From contig ML991788.1 of NCBI GenBank assembly GCA_010094025.1, positions 62,001 through 126,000 of the forward strand: 64,000 nucleotides of DNA, given 5' to 3'. Shown one piece after another: positions 22,285 through 33,650 of the stretch. Position 1 is the stretch's first letter, and every line of letters begins with the position of its first letter. Origin of the DNA: Viridothelium virens. Lineage: Eukaryota > Ascomycota > Dothideomycetes > Trypetheliales > Trypetheliaceae. The notes below the pieces were generated by a model that had not been told where the DNA came from, did not search any database, and was given only the letters and a program-made list of their open reading frames with translations. Made by a program: the position numbers and the translations under genes.

Positions 22285-23737
22285 TTGGGCTGTGAACAGA
22301 TAGCGACTTAGTCGCCTCGCCTCTTGTTAGATTGGATGAATTGTTCAGTTTGTGTATGCGACTCGTATGGCTCGGCGAATTGTGAAAAAGAGGTAATGGG
22401 TCTCGTGCCGCGAAAACCACGGGCGAGAATAGAGAGGGAGAAACGAGAAAGCTGAGCGAGCTTCAATCCTAGATGCAGCGCGAGGCGCTTCTTGACAATT
22501 CTTAGCAGGTGGAAGAAGGTCTCAAGTCAATCTACGGCCAGACGTGGATAATGGAGTGTTTCGAGAGGGTTGCGAACAGATCTGAGATTGGTGGATGCCT
22601 AAGGTTAGGCGGAGTGGCGCTGAGAGTTGTGGAGATGGGCTGTAGCAAATCAGAGGACGATTTGCTTTTTGGAGTAGGGGGCGAAGAATCCTAATCAGCT
22701 TGCCCCTCGTGTTCGAAGAGGCCTCCAAACGAAGTTGCGATGCAGCAGGGCAATTGAATGGCGTAGGTTTGGATTTGCAATGTCCTAGATAACTTGCGAT
22801 TGGGACAGAATTTTCTCTTACACGCGGCTCAATCTTGTGGCAAGCTGCGAAGGATCGCCCATCGCCCATCCATTCCCCTTTGCACTCAATGTCCCGAAGT
22901 TTCGAGCTGCGGGGCACCTGCAGTCCAGCTCCGCTGTTTGCACGGTGTTTGCACCTAATCCCTAGCTCTTAGGTAGCGTCGCTCCTCGTGCTCGTGCTCG
23001 TGCTCCTTGCTGTGATCATCTGATGCTCCATCATAATAGAAGTCCTCGATGATCTGGCACCGTTACTCAAGATCGTCCGTACGACTACAAGAGTTCGAAT
23101 GCATCGGATTTGAATGCCAGGGCTGCGCCTATGGCTTACAAGTCCCTTTCCGGTCTTCACTAGGGTTCTTCCAAGAGTGTAACTTGTACGAAGCTCGAAT
23201 CCAGTCATTTTCACGAAATTCTCTCCTGTATTCATAAATAACATCCATGTCTTTATGCTTCGCTTGTACTTCATAGACGCTTATCTAAGAGCACCAATAT
23301 TGAGACCTAGAGCAAGGGTGGATAAAGAATCGTTCATCCTATTGCCCCAGAGGGAGGGCTTCTATGCGGTTCGCGGCGACAGATTATGCATCGCCGAGGA
23401 TTGGTAATTAGGAGTTCAAAAGGGTAATGGGACAGAAGATTCTCACTACACAATACCATGGTTATCCCAGAATCTCCTGTGATCAAGGAGGACTCCTAGT
23501 AATGGGAACGCTCTGATTGGGTTCACTGCACAGCCAGAACTACCTGAACTTACCCATTTTCATTCTCCGCTCAACGTCCTCTCAACTGTTGCCAGCATTT
23601 CTGTATCCAACACGTCTCTTGCGCTACAAAACGCTTCTCGTAAATCTTCTCATCCTGTGCCCGTCTTGTCCGTAACTTGCGAGCTCGATGAGTGCGTCTC
23701 GATCTTTCTGTTCCTGCTGTAACATACCTCACTGACA
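22285..23737. other. intergenic with coding-like minus-strand fragments
   Basis: Between divergent calcineurin (minus) and the F-box-like gene (plus). On the minus strand, behind a TTAG acceptor near 23284, a frame reads DVIYEYRREFRENDWIRASY then KLHSWKNPSEDRKG; further on is IIEDFYYDGASDDHSKEHEH ending LRARD-stop near 22966. I could not join these in phase, so they may be remnants. The GTGCTC-type hexamer repeat at about 22985-23005 is what encodes the EHEHEHE run. Otherwise nothing recognised. Confidence 0.3.
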
Positions 23738-25030
23738 ATGTCCAGCATGGAGGATTTGCCACGGGAAGTCCAGCTCATGCTGTTACTTGAACTTGCTCAC
23801 CCAAAAGACCTTCACTCGCTTATCGCAGCATCGCCCTGGTTCCTCCAAATCTTTCTTTCACATAAGCGCTGCATCCTAGCTAGTGTTGTCCGGACATGTA
23901 TCGGAAAGGAGATCATGCCGCATGCTCTCAGGGCCGTTCATGCGCCCTATCGTAAGCGTTGCCTTAATCCCCCCGGCTCCCAAAGCCTATGTACATCAAT
24001 CCAGCTTTGTCGACTTATCCATACTACGGAACCTTTTGTTGCCGATTATTTCCAGTGGGCGTCCCAAAATATGCGTGAGACTGCGAGGGAAAGGGGCTTT
24101 ATAGAACACGATTTTGGTCATGCTAAGAAGCAATCACTCTCGTACACTGAATACAAGCGCATACAATGCGCCTTTTTCAATGTCGAGGAATATCGCAGAC
24201 TGTTCGGGCTTTATATACCTCCCTTCAAGGCGATCAATAACCTTCCTCGAAAGGCGGCTCATATTTTACATTCTGATGAAGAGGCTTCGGAGAATCCTTC
24301 CAGATTGCTAACCCCGGAGACCTGGAAGACTACTCGGACATATTGGGAATTCCTGAATCTAAAAAGCATAGAGACTTACTTATTCTCCCTTACGTATGAT
24401 AATTTCGATGAACTAGACCACACTATGGGCCGGGCTATCAGCGCCGCTGCGATCAAGGACGGCACTGAATTTCTTCCCGAGGAACTCCGCAGCGTTGATT
24501 TCGGACGCATTGGTCTCCGCCACTTCCAGGCAGTTGGATGTGGTCGTTCTTCCTCGGTAGCTCATATGATAAGATTGGGCCTTCGATTTATGGCCAAGTT
24601 TCGGGGAATGAAGAAACGAGAGCAACTGATCGTGATAAATTCGCCTGACTTGATAGACGCAAAGTTCCAGCAATCTATCCACAGTCTGCAACCTCACCTT
24701 GATAAAGACGATGAGATAGACTTGTGCTCATACAAAGATAGCCTGGACGGGCCTAACTACGGCGTACTATGGAACAGAACGCATCCACCAAAGCCTTTCA
24801 ATCTTAATTCTGGCTTTACCATTTGGGACAAACGCCGGCTTATTGAACTAGGCTTCCTTAGTCTCCTAAAATACGGCCCGGAGGTGTACATATATCCTCC
24901 AGGAGGTTGTATGGACTATTCCCTCGAAGAGTCATTGGAAAAAGTGAGGTTGAAAGAGGAAACCCTCGAAACCTTTAGAGTCAAACCCCGGGTTCTAAGT
25001 AAGAAATGGCTCGCGAGTATGGATTATTAG
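23738..25030 (+). CDS. F-box-like protein, unknown target
   Basis: Single exon, 430 residues, start ATG 23738. The N-terminus MEDLPREVQLMLLLELAHPK followed by DLHSLIAASPWFLQIF fits a divergent F-box (LPxEvxxxIl...dLxxLxxvS), a motif that links substrates to SCF ubiquitin ligases through Skp1. The remaining 380 residues show no repeats or known domain; they contain a WEFLNLKSIETYLFSL helix and a C-terminal FLSLLKYGPEVYIYPPGG patch. Such lone F-box-like proteins form large variable families in filamentous ascomycetes. Substrate unknown. Confidence 0.7.
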   Translation: MSSMEDLPREVQLMLLLELAHPKDLHSLIAASPWFLQIFLSHKRCILASVVRTCIGKEIMPHALRAVHAPYRKRCLNPPGSQSLCTSIQLCRLIHTTEPFVADYFQWASQNMRETARERGFIEHDFGHAKKQSLSYTEYKRIQCAFFNVEEYRRLFGLYIPPFKAINNLPRKAAHILHSDEEASENPSRLLTPETWKTTRTYWEFLNLKSIETYLFSLTYDNFDELDHTMGRAISAAAIKDGTEFLPEELRSVDFGRIGLRHFQAVGCGRSSSVAHMIRLGLRFMAKFRGMKKREQLIVINSPDLIDAKFQQSIHSLQPHLDKDDEIDLCSYKDSLDGPNYGVLWNRTHPPKPFNLNSGFTIWDKRRLIELGFLSLLKYGPEVYIYPPGGCMDYSLEESLEKVRLKEETLETFRVKPRVLSKKWLASMDY

Positions 25031-26731
25031 GTTCATCCCCTGCAGTACATGCTTTTCCTAGTCCTTTCAAGAACCAATCGGATCCTATTTGGCACAGAGT
25101 TCATATCACAGCTTCCAACGGTTTGCAATGTCGACGGCAAAGATCTTATCCGATGAAGCGTCATCAAAGGCGAGCCGGAGTAGGCCATGACCTATGAAGC
25201 GGCCAACGTCAAGTAAAGTGCCGCCGTGCTTCAGCATTTCAAGCAATTGAGGGCACACGGGAGATTTGGGATGGTTTGTCCATCATGAGATCCCGTGGTG
25301 ATATCATACTGGGGGGTAGCCTTGTCATCTGATGTCACTGAGGTCTGAGTTATCGCAAGCGCCAGAGCCTCTACATCTCCCTTAGTTTGTATGGCGAGAG
25401 CACGACCATTGGATCAAGTGAACTCGTCGATCTGGCGCTGCCGCCAAAACTATCTGCATCGGCCTCAGTGAATATTGGTCGCAAAATTGGTGAACATGCA
25501 GTTACGACTGCTGTCCCGGTTGCTACTTCACTCCAGACTGCAACATTTTTGTTCTCCGCTGTATCACTTATCAGCACCAGCATGTCTTGGAGAAATGCAT
25601 CTTTCACTCACCGAATAGGAGAAAGATGGTGGCAGGGCGTCATTTTGATTAAAATTTAATCCTCGGTCATCGAAGACTCGTTGACTTTTCGCAAGATTTG
25701 GACGGAGAAGATTTGACAAAGAATGGAGCTTGGTCATATCGTGAGTAGAGAGTTCTTAATGGAGATCCGTAGGTACCAGGTATTCGAGCGTCCACGCATT
25801 GCAGGCTCACGTGACGACCATGGATGAAATATTACATCTCATATATTCTCAAATTTGCCTCTGAAGGTTGATTGACCGCATCACGCTCGGCAATAGTCGC
25901 CGTAGACTCTCTGGTTCTGCAAGTGTCTCATCGCCGTGATAGGCATGTGGAAGCTTCATCATCAAAAGGGTCGTCGTTCGGCCAGATCTGATCTGGAACA
26001 CAGAGCGCATGACAAATAAGGATCCTCGAAAGAACGGATCTAGATCTCGTCCATCGAATTCTTAATCCTAGCGTCTTAATGTTACCCGGTCCAGGAACTA
26101 TTCTGGGATCCTGGGGTTCGCACGACGTCTCCACTGTGGTCTCGGTATAGTTTGATAAGCGACGAGGATCCGGGGTAAATGAGAGTTCTAAATGAGTTCC
26201 ACATGTATCTTTGCTAAATGAAATGGCCCGACGATCAATGTTGAAGGCCTGGGATTTGGATGGCAAATAGTCGGGCACTGAAACAATGAAGGGGTACAGA
26301 TTTGAGTTTTGTGTTCGGGATGTCCCTGTCCTCGGACCCTGGAGAAAGGCAAAATGCCCGGTGCGGCTTTATTTGGTGGCGCGGAGAGTGGCAAAACTCT
26401 ATCAAGCATTTCTGCGCAGGCACGACACCGTGCTTCGCAGATCAATTGGGAATGTACAGTACTGCAGAGGCGAAAGTCACTTGGAAAAAGCAGAAAATAT
26501 TATTTGGGTCAAGTCGTAAATGAATGTATTCCAGATATGCTACATGTACGTCGCTAGCCAGAATCATAAAGAGGGTATATATCTACAATGAAGAAATCGC
26601 TCCCAGATGTTAGAACCAGTCCATGCGCCCGGGAACATGCATCGTGCCTTCAGAAATCAGTGACACTATATCCTTACAACAAGCCGCGTACATTGAACAC
26701 CTATAAGACCCATATATCATATCAAAGTCAT
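25031..26731. other. intergenic; one rhodopsin-like fragment, otherwise nothing
   Basis: Apart from the fragment at 25371-25607, only short overlapping ORFs are present. One of them (26309-26557, plus) contains GGAESGKT, which looks like a P-loop, but nothing around it supports a gene. Confidence 0.35.
25371..25607 (-). pseudogene. C-terminal fragment resembling a fungal rhodopsin-like/Pth11-type membrane protein
   Basis: The frame has no ATG at its start (GTG). It reads DTAENKNVAVWSEVATGTAV then VTACSPILRPIF followed by a Ser-rich tail ending YKLREM. In the fungal integral-membrane rhodopsin-like family the last helix usually reads W..(I/V)E...A(I/V)..(A/S)C.PtLRP, followed by a Ser-rich cytosolic tail, which this fits. 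No upstream helices are found on the minus strand, so this is at best a relic of the last helix and tail. Confidence 0.3.
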
Positions 26732-27877
26732 CTACTGCAACTGCGTGCCCAGACCACGTCTGACCATGCGTGCAATCTTGTTATCGGTGCAATGCGTGCC
26801 AGCAGCCAGTTGTTGGATGACGGCGCAGTTGTTGGTGTTGCACAAGCCCCACTGGTCGCCGAAGCAGACGACTTGACCAGGTGTAGAGCAGGACTGCGAG
26901 CCGCTGGGGCAGGCACCACTGGTGCCGTTGCTAGAGCCAGAGCCGCTAGAAGGCGGAGCTGGAGCTGGAGCCGGAGCTGGCGCAGTGGTGGGTTGAGCAG
27001 CGGGTGTGGAAGCTGCTGCGGGAGTAGAGATCGCTGATGGTGCGCTACCAGTGCCGGAGGGGGCGCCAGTAGGAGCAAAGACACCTGGAGCGCTGGAGGA
27101 GGCGGCAGGAGCAGGGCCGGAGGAGCCAGAGCTTCCCGAGTTGCCGCTGCCGCCAGCCGGTTGCTTAAGAGCAGCAGAGCCGGACGGGCAGTCGGGGGCC
27201 GCAAGAGGGAAATCCGAAGGGCTTGGAGTCGTAACATACTGGCCAGGCTGAGGATACTTGACGTTTGACTCCTCCTTATTGGTGCAGCTCCCAGCGACAT
27301 CTTGAAGGTTGCCGACATACATGTTGGGCAGAGAGCCAAGTTGATCAGAACCGCCCGAAACATCGACGTAGGCACAGTCCATGTAGAATTCGCGATTACC
27401 GATGGTGTTTGACCAAGTCCAGGCCATGGTAGCTTGGCCATTCTTCAGCTCCTTGGGAAGTTCGAACGGGAACGAATTAACACACTCGGTTTGGCCCATG
27501 CTGCCACACTCTGTGGCGGAGTTGAGGTTTCCCTTGGCAATAGCCGGGCAGCCACCTTCGATGGAGTGGATGACATACCAGTTGGCTGGATCCTTGACCT
27601 TCTCAGCGTCAGTCTCGTAGGTGATAGAGACTTGGCAAGAGCCACCGCCGTGAACAGCAGTGTTAACCTGGAAGCTTAGGTTCTGGGTAGAGCCCACAGA
27701 CCAGGCGGCACCTCCAGATGGAGCAAGACTCTGGCCGTGGCAAGGAAAGTTGGCGCCACTGGATTCGAGGGGGTCCTTGACGGCATTGCTCGTGATGGGT
27801 GTGGGGTTTTGCATGATCATGTGGGCTTGCGTGACGACAGCAAAGCCGAGCATGGAAGCGAAGGTGGCAGTCTTCAT
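26732..27877 (-). CDS. AA11 lytic polysaccharide monooxygenase with C-terminal Cys-rich module
   Basis: Single exon, 381 residues. A signal peptide (1-18, ending VVTQA) leaves His19 as the mature N-terminus (HMIMQNPTP), needed for the copper histidine brace. The second brace His is H76 in AVHGGGSCQVS and the axial Tyr is Y165 in NREFYMDCAY, with WYVIHSIEGGCPA between, all typical of AA11. Catalytic domain ends near 220. A Pro/Ala/Ser/Gly linker (about 235-330) leads to a six-Cys module (CPSGSQSCSTPGQVVCFGD, CNTNNC, HC), matching the X278 type often joined to AA11. AA11 enzymes oxidatively cleave chitin (established); here a role in cell-wall turnover or attack on fungal/insect chitin is inferred. 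Secreted. Confidence 0.93.
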   Translation of the reverse strand: MKTATFASMLGFAVVTQAHMIMQNPTPITSNAVKDPLESSGANFPCHGQSLAPSGGAAWSVGSTQNLSFQVNTAVHGGGSCQVSITYETDAEKVKDPANWYVIHSIEGGCPAIAKGNLNSATECGSMGQTECVNSFPFELPKELKNGQATMAWTWSNTIGNREFYMDCAYVDVSGGSDQLGSLPNMYVGNLQDVAGSCTNKEESNVKYPQPGQYVTTPSPSDFPLAAPDCPSGSAALKQPAGGSGNSGSSGSSGPAPAASSSAPGVFAPTGAPSGTGSAPSAISTPAAASTPAAQPTTAPAPAPAPAPPSSGSGSSNGTSGACPSGSQSCSTPGQVVCFGDQWGLCNTNNCAVIQQLAAGTHCTDNKIARMVRRGLGTQLQ

Positions 27878-30570
27878 CGTGGTGGAGATTCCGCTGAAGA
27901 TTCTTAAAGAATGGATGGTGAAACGAGCTATCTCTGCTGAGAGATCGATAGACCGGCTATGCGATGCGAAAGCTTGATGGCTGCTAAGATGACAAACGTA
28001 AGCTTCAAAAACTTGAAGATCTAATTGGAAATAATGGAGTCGTAACGAGGGCTATAAGTTATGATGTGGGATGAGAAAGCCGACGGGGTCAGAATGCGCA
28101 ACACTTTTTAAGGATGTAGTATAGTGAAATAAGAAGATGCAGCAAGTGTTCACGGAATCATAGCCAAAGAATCCTTGTTGGGAGACAAAGATCTTGTACC
28201 AAGGCGCTACCAGACAATGGAACAATAGAAGCAGGTGTTGTGTCACATGGCGTCAATGGAGTGCACGTTCAACAATAAGGAGCGACCCATGAAAATGTTC
28301 AACATACATTGTCGAGCTGCTTGATGCACCGAGGCGAGTTGAAAGCTTTCGTTCTTCGAGATTTCTCAAAGTTCAGCAAATGAGTCAAGCTACGTTTTTC
28401 GAAATGTTTTCAAGGAATGTGATTGCTGCCACAGGCAAGCAAGAAGATGTACAGGACAGAGAACGAAGAGAGTGGAAAAGGTCTAGCCTTGAGAACGCAA
28501 AGAAGGTCGATGCTGCGATGGAGGGAAAAAAAGGCCAAGCCTCGAGGCAAGGAGGTTCTTTATACAACTCCCCAGTGGCGATCAAGGGGAGGTGAATCCA
28601 CCACCAGGGGCAGTAAAGTGATATCTTTCACTAGTATGAAACATCGTAAACCTTGGGGCTCAGCCGGGCAAGGTACCTTTTGAGTGGCCCACGAAGCGTG
28701 CGCGTGTGGAGCGGTACCGCCGAACCCCACAGGCATAGCTTTAACGGTTGTTTAGACTGTTGGAAACAGGCTGCTTTTTGGCCGCTGTTGTTGTGCATCC
28801 CGTAGAGGATGAAGCAATTCGCAGCGGTCATTGGTCAGATTTGTAGCTGGCGCTGTACTCCTGAAATTCCTATAGACTGGGAAGTGGGGAGCGCTTGGGC
28901 AGGGAGGGGAGGCTCCGTCAAGGCAGACGATGGCGCACAAGTCGAGATTGGCCCAGGAGTTCCCTGACACGTTTTTCTCCGGCGGCACCGTGCTGAAGGA
29001 ATCTGGACGGTGAAGCAGCGAAGTGTTTTCCCATCGGGGTCGACCGTCAAGGTTCATGGTGGCCATGGTGGCCATCACCCATGGTGGGCAGCGCGTCCAT
29101 GACATCCCCGTCTGAACCCCGCTACCCCTGAGCTAGCGCAGGAACGCCTATCGATAGGAGAAGATGGTCAGCGACGATCCTGAGGGTGCTGAGGGTGCTG
29201 AGCCAACAACAGGCATAAGCAAGGATGCCGTCGGGGAGAATCTGGCGGAAAGGGCAGAGAAGCGACAAACGTGGGACACAGCCTGCCAATCGCGGCCGAG
29301 GAGTGGGCCTGGCCGCTGCACGGGTGGCGTCGAGGCTTCGCAAGCGAGACTGGCGGGGCTGGCGATTGGCTGAGTGTGTTCGGATAAACATCGGGGCCAG
29401 CCCCGGATCTGGGCCGGCAGGTGCATCTCTGTGGTGTGCTCTCCGTTATCCTGAAACTCGCTGCAGTTTCACTCAAACGCACCGCTCGTCCAGCCTCTCG
29501 ACCTGCTGCATCAGGTAGCGACTGAGCGATTGCAATTGCCGGACGTGAGGACGTGCGAAGCGCCTACTCCACCTTTCGGGTTCCTCCCTTGCATCGCGAG
29601 TCTTGGTCATCTCTTGTAGCATTCTGAGACAGCGAAATTTTCTTTGGCCCCAAAGGCTCTCCCTTCACTCCATTCCTGCAACTGTCGCACTAACAACGTC
29701 AGCCTAGTTAATTGCTAATTGCTTCCTCCCATACTCCGAATACAATCGCCAAAGTCGCATGCACCCGTTGCCGATGATGTCTCATGGCCGCGGCTCGCCA
29801 TAGCTGGGAGAGTACTCACATTAATATTCACACCCTCTTTTGTGCTCTTTGTTGCATGAGTGAATGCGCCATTTGCCAGCATCTGCGAGCTCGATCCTCC
29901 GTGTTCCAAAACTTCGAAGATCTCGACGGCTGTTTGTTTGCATTTGGCTTGGCTGCCACATGATGAATCTTTGTCTTTGCAATGGACTCGCGTGATTACT
30001 TCAGCTCGGCGCTTGGAAGTCTTCACTCGGATCAGTCACTTCGGCAGCCACCTGTGTCCTGTGACATATCTTCGCGTGCGGGTTTGGCAGCTTTACCCGC
30101 CCTGGAAACCCTTATTAGCGCTGGCGACGATGGTGGAGACTTGACGAAGAATTCATAAAGTCGCTGCCAGTGCTTGACGCAGTCCTCATCCAAGAACCTC
30201 CGGTGATACACGTTGCCTACTAACTGAATGACGCCCCCGTGCCCAAGCTCCTTTCCGGATTCGGGGCCAAGTGTTAAACGGACGGCCCTCGAGCACGGAG
30301 CAGGTGCGTGAATATTGCCACCTCCCACCTCTACAGCTACTTTCTTTCGGGAACGAGCCATTCCGACATGAGCCTCGTTCATCTGGTGAGCAAAGGCTAA
30401 AACAAGGCCACTGGCGTTGGGAATGAGGTCGAACATTTTTTGCAACAATTTTAATACCTCGAAAACGCGGCCGAACCCATGAGGTAGGTAATTAGATGAG
30501 GGTGATTATGGTAGGGCCTTCTCAAGTGACTCCAGGCTTCCCCTTCAACCTTGTAGACACAGATTTAGGA
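27878..30570. other. 2.7-kb intergenic stretch, no supported gene
   Basis: It contains the AA11 promoter, a GC-richer patch at about 28900-29450 with only shadow ORFs, and a short repeat of GGTGCTGAG near 29183-29205. A 138-codon minus frame (30032-30448) has no recognisable domain. No tRNA or rRNA seen. Confidence 0.3.
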
Positions 30571-32448
30571 CTACTCGAGCTCGTACAGTGGGTGTGGACC
30601 GGGTTCTGGCTTCCGGACGTGGCTGGGTAGTTCAGTAGCTCGATGGTCGGCGTGAAGCTCTGCGCATACGAATTCGCGACCGTCCATCTCTGGCCTCGGT
30701 TCTTCCAGTTCGTATCGCATTCGTCTACCCATTCCCGGTTTTTGCTCTTCCAACTCATATCGTAAATGCCCATCCATCTCAAGTCTCTCCTCTTCCAACT
30801 CATAGCGCAGTTGTTCCTCCATTTCGGCTTTCTGCCAGGAGACTGTCTGCTCTGTTTCTTGTTCTGTCTCTTTACTTTGATGCTTGTTCCACTTTCGCGT
30901 CTTTCGTCTTATCAAAAACCAAGTTCCAACAATGAAAAGCAGAACTATCACTGCTCCGACCACGATCCCAGCAATGTATCCAGGCCTGAGTGTGCCCTGT
31001 TTCTCATCATTTCCGTCATACGCTAGTGGCTCTGTAGCGTTGGTGCCTGCACCTGTCAATGGCTCTAATGGGACGAGCTTTTGCGGTGCATCTGTATCGA
31101 ACGTTCGCTGATTCAACGAAAAGCTTGATCTCTCATAATCCACGATCAGATACGCATCCTGCAGGAAAGTGCGGCCAAGGGTGAACTGCGACTCATTGGT
31201 GGCTCGACGTATTGGAAAATAGTGGGACTCATTCTTCACTCCGGGATACTCCGCAGTTGCCAGCAAATCGAAACTCGAATAGGGAAGCTGTATAGTGATC
31301 GTCGGACCTTCGTTGACAATCATAGCCAGTTCGAAATCAATGGTTGCATTGTGGGATAGCAGTTGCCGATGCAACGTGTCGTTGACAAGATACAGCTCCG
31401 TTAGCGGATCGTACTCAATACCAAAAGCCTCTTCGAACATCTCACAAGCAGCTAACGGGAGCCAAATATGCGAGGCAATGCCATCAACAAAGGAGTAGAA
31501 TCCATCGTGATACTCATGGTCTGGCTCTCCGGCAGTTTGGATCTGGATCGACTGTACACCCACCATTAGGTCGCGGTCAGTGACTTGGCTCATATTGAAA
31601 GAGACGTTGCTTGGTTGGAACAGCGATGCATCGTATCCTCCGAGCGTCAAACTACCTAGGACTCCTGACAGACCTAGAACGGTTGAGTAGTCTGTAAGGG
31701 GGAACTCTTGGAAAGACACTGACGATTCTTGGCCCCTGCCGTGTACCCATATGAAAGGCTCGGGATAGCATTTGACTTTTGAAGTTGACTCAGATAGCTT
31801 GATTGTGGGTCATCAAAGCTCGCGCTCTCACTGCTCGAAAAGTTGACGGGCCGAGGAGACAGACCAAACACGCCTACATCGCCGATTTTGTTAGTCCAGG
31901 AATCAGATCAGTACAAATTATCAGCTGAATACGGTTTTGAGACCCACCCAGAAAGAAATCTGGTGCTGCAATTCCTGCGATCACCGACTGGTTTATCGAG
32001 GGTCCGCCACTTCCCGGCCAGTCCAGCCCAACAGTGTCGAACCCATATTGGCCGGTGACATCGATGCCAAGATTGTTTTCATATGGGATACTGTACACAT
32101 TATTCTGCCTCCATGTCATGGATTTCGACTGGTTGAATAAATATCCTCGGTCATTTGGACAAGTGGTTGTGAGATCATTGCATCCACTTTCATCCACCAC
32201 CCAGGTTTCCGAGCTCGTCGTACCGACCAGCAGTTTCACGACTTGCTCTGGTTCGCCCACCCGGAACGCGAATGTCGACCAAGGTCCATCATTGCCATCA
32301 CTAGGGTCCATAATTCATTAGAGGGACCTGTGCAACCTCGTGGTGATTTTGTTGGGGAGACATACAAGTCTTCGCTTGGAGATACTGCAAGCGGGCTCGA
32401 CACCTGCGCTCTGCGAACTTGCTGGATATTTGACTTAGTATTCGACAT
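30571..32448 (-). CDS. membrane-anchored pepsin-like (A1) protein, probably inactive
   Basis: Four exons: 32448-32366, 32300-31948, 31873-31724, 31673-30571; 562 residues, phases close. The fold is pepsin-like (VGEPEQVV, VFGLSPRP, GSLTLGGYD, FTLGRTFLQDAYLIVDYE). The first active-site motif, normally DTGS, is GTTS (LLVGTTSSETWVV, Gly54 for Asp). The second keeps Asp but reads DGIAS instead of D(S/T)GTS. So no normal catalytic pair. A transmembrane helix lies at about 427-450 (GIVVGAVIVLLFIVGTWFLI), then a 112-residue cytosolic tail with three RYELEE units about 20 residues apart and a terminal YELE. This suggests a surface receptor or sensor rather than a protease (inference). The 5' end is uncertain: the family normally has a signal peptide, which I could not find upstream of ATG 32448. 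Confidence 0.78.
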
Positions 32449-33650
32449 TCGGCATACCTCCTCTCCTCACAATTAAATGAGATATGTATCCAGACGGCGA
32501 CTGGTATATCAATACCCAGCTGTTTGGGCTTTATTGAGGCACTGTCTGTTCATTTCCCCATTATGCAGAATTTCTTCACGCCATGTACCTCTGCGGCGCA
32601 TTTAGATATCACCAAATCCGAGAACCAATCACTCTCTACCAGCTTCTGGAAATGGGGACAGAACGAAACGCGTCTATCCAATGCTGTCACACGCTTTTCC
32701 TCGGTCCCACCAATCTCATGATGGCGATTTGCACACAGCCTGCTCGTGCACATAGGAACAGCTCTCAGCTTGATGGGTCGGTCGCCAAAAATGATTCAGT
32801 AGGGCGGTTATTCGGAGAGTTCCTATTCGATGAAGCTGAGAGCGATGCATTTGACAGGTTAGATTGCGGGTACCGGGCGGTACCGGGCGCTTCGGTACGG
32901 TTCGTGAGATATTGACAGTAGCACAACCAAGGAGATCTGCGTGCACTTCTTTCCAGCAGTCCAATTGGTTCACTTTATTTCATCAGACTTAGTTCTTTCC
33001 CAGCACCTTTATTCTTCAAACTTTTCCAATTCTCTGCAAATCTCCAATTCTCGCTTCTCCCAGTATTTCTCTCACGTCTTCAGAGTTAACTTGAGGGCCA
33101 CACTGATGAAGAGCGGCTGTATGGAGTATCATTAAGCGCAAAGCCAATTAAATCTTGCTAGTCCCGCTAATGTGCGTGATAGCGGCTATCACTAAATTTG
33201 GCTTAGCTTCTTGTCTTGGCAAAGCGTCTATCATCTCAGCCGCGGCGCAGCAAGAACTTTGGTACCCGGAAGCCCGCGTACAGTACTATACTGGCCGTCA
33301 CGACAAATTTGTAGCTGGCTCACGGTTTCATCTGTCGCCGATACACAGGCGCCAACGGTGCCCTTACCATGCTCAGACCTCTACCATGCACTGCCTGGCA
33401 AACTGTAAGGGCTATGTCCCAAGGCGCCCAATCGGGTTTTTTGACTGCGCCGTAATTGTGCATTCGGATGTGCACCTTCCTCTGGCCATACCTGGGGTCT
33501 AATGCTTGTACCTTTCCATTAACTTTGAAGCCTTGCAGTGTTATGAACAACCCATTTGCTCTTCATATTTTTCTCTGCAGCATTTTCCACACTTCCTCCC
33601 GCTTTCGGGTGGGACGGCTTCGTATTTCTTTCTCTCTCTTGTTTTACAGC
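32449..33650. other. intergenic between divergent surface-protein genes
   Basis: Shared upstream region of the pepsin-like gene (minus) and the repeat-bearing secreted protein (plus). A tandem GGTACCGGGC pair lies near 32868-32890. A missing signal-peptide exon of the minus gene may be hidden here. CT-rich tract at about 33555-33650 just before the plus gene. Confidence 0.35.

Noticed and set aside
26309-26557. Short plus ORF with GGAESGKT, like a P-loop
   Set aside because: 82 codons, no start ATG at its 5' end, no Walker B or strand-helix context, overlapping ORFs equally long; likely chance.
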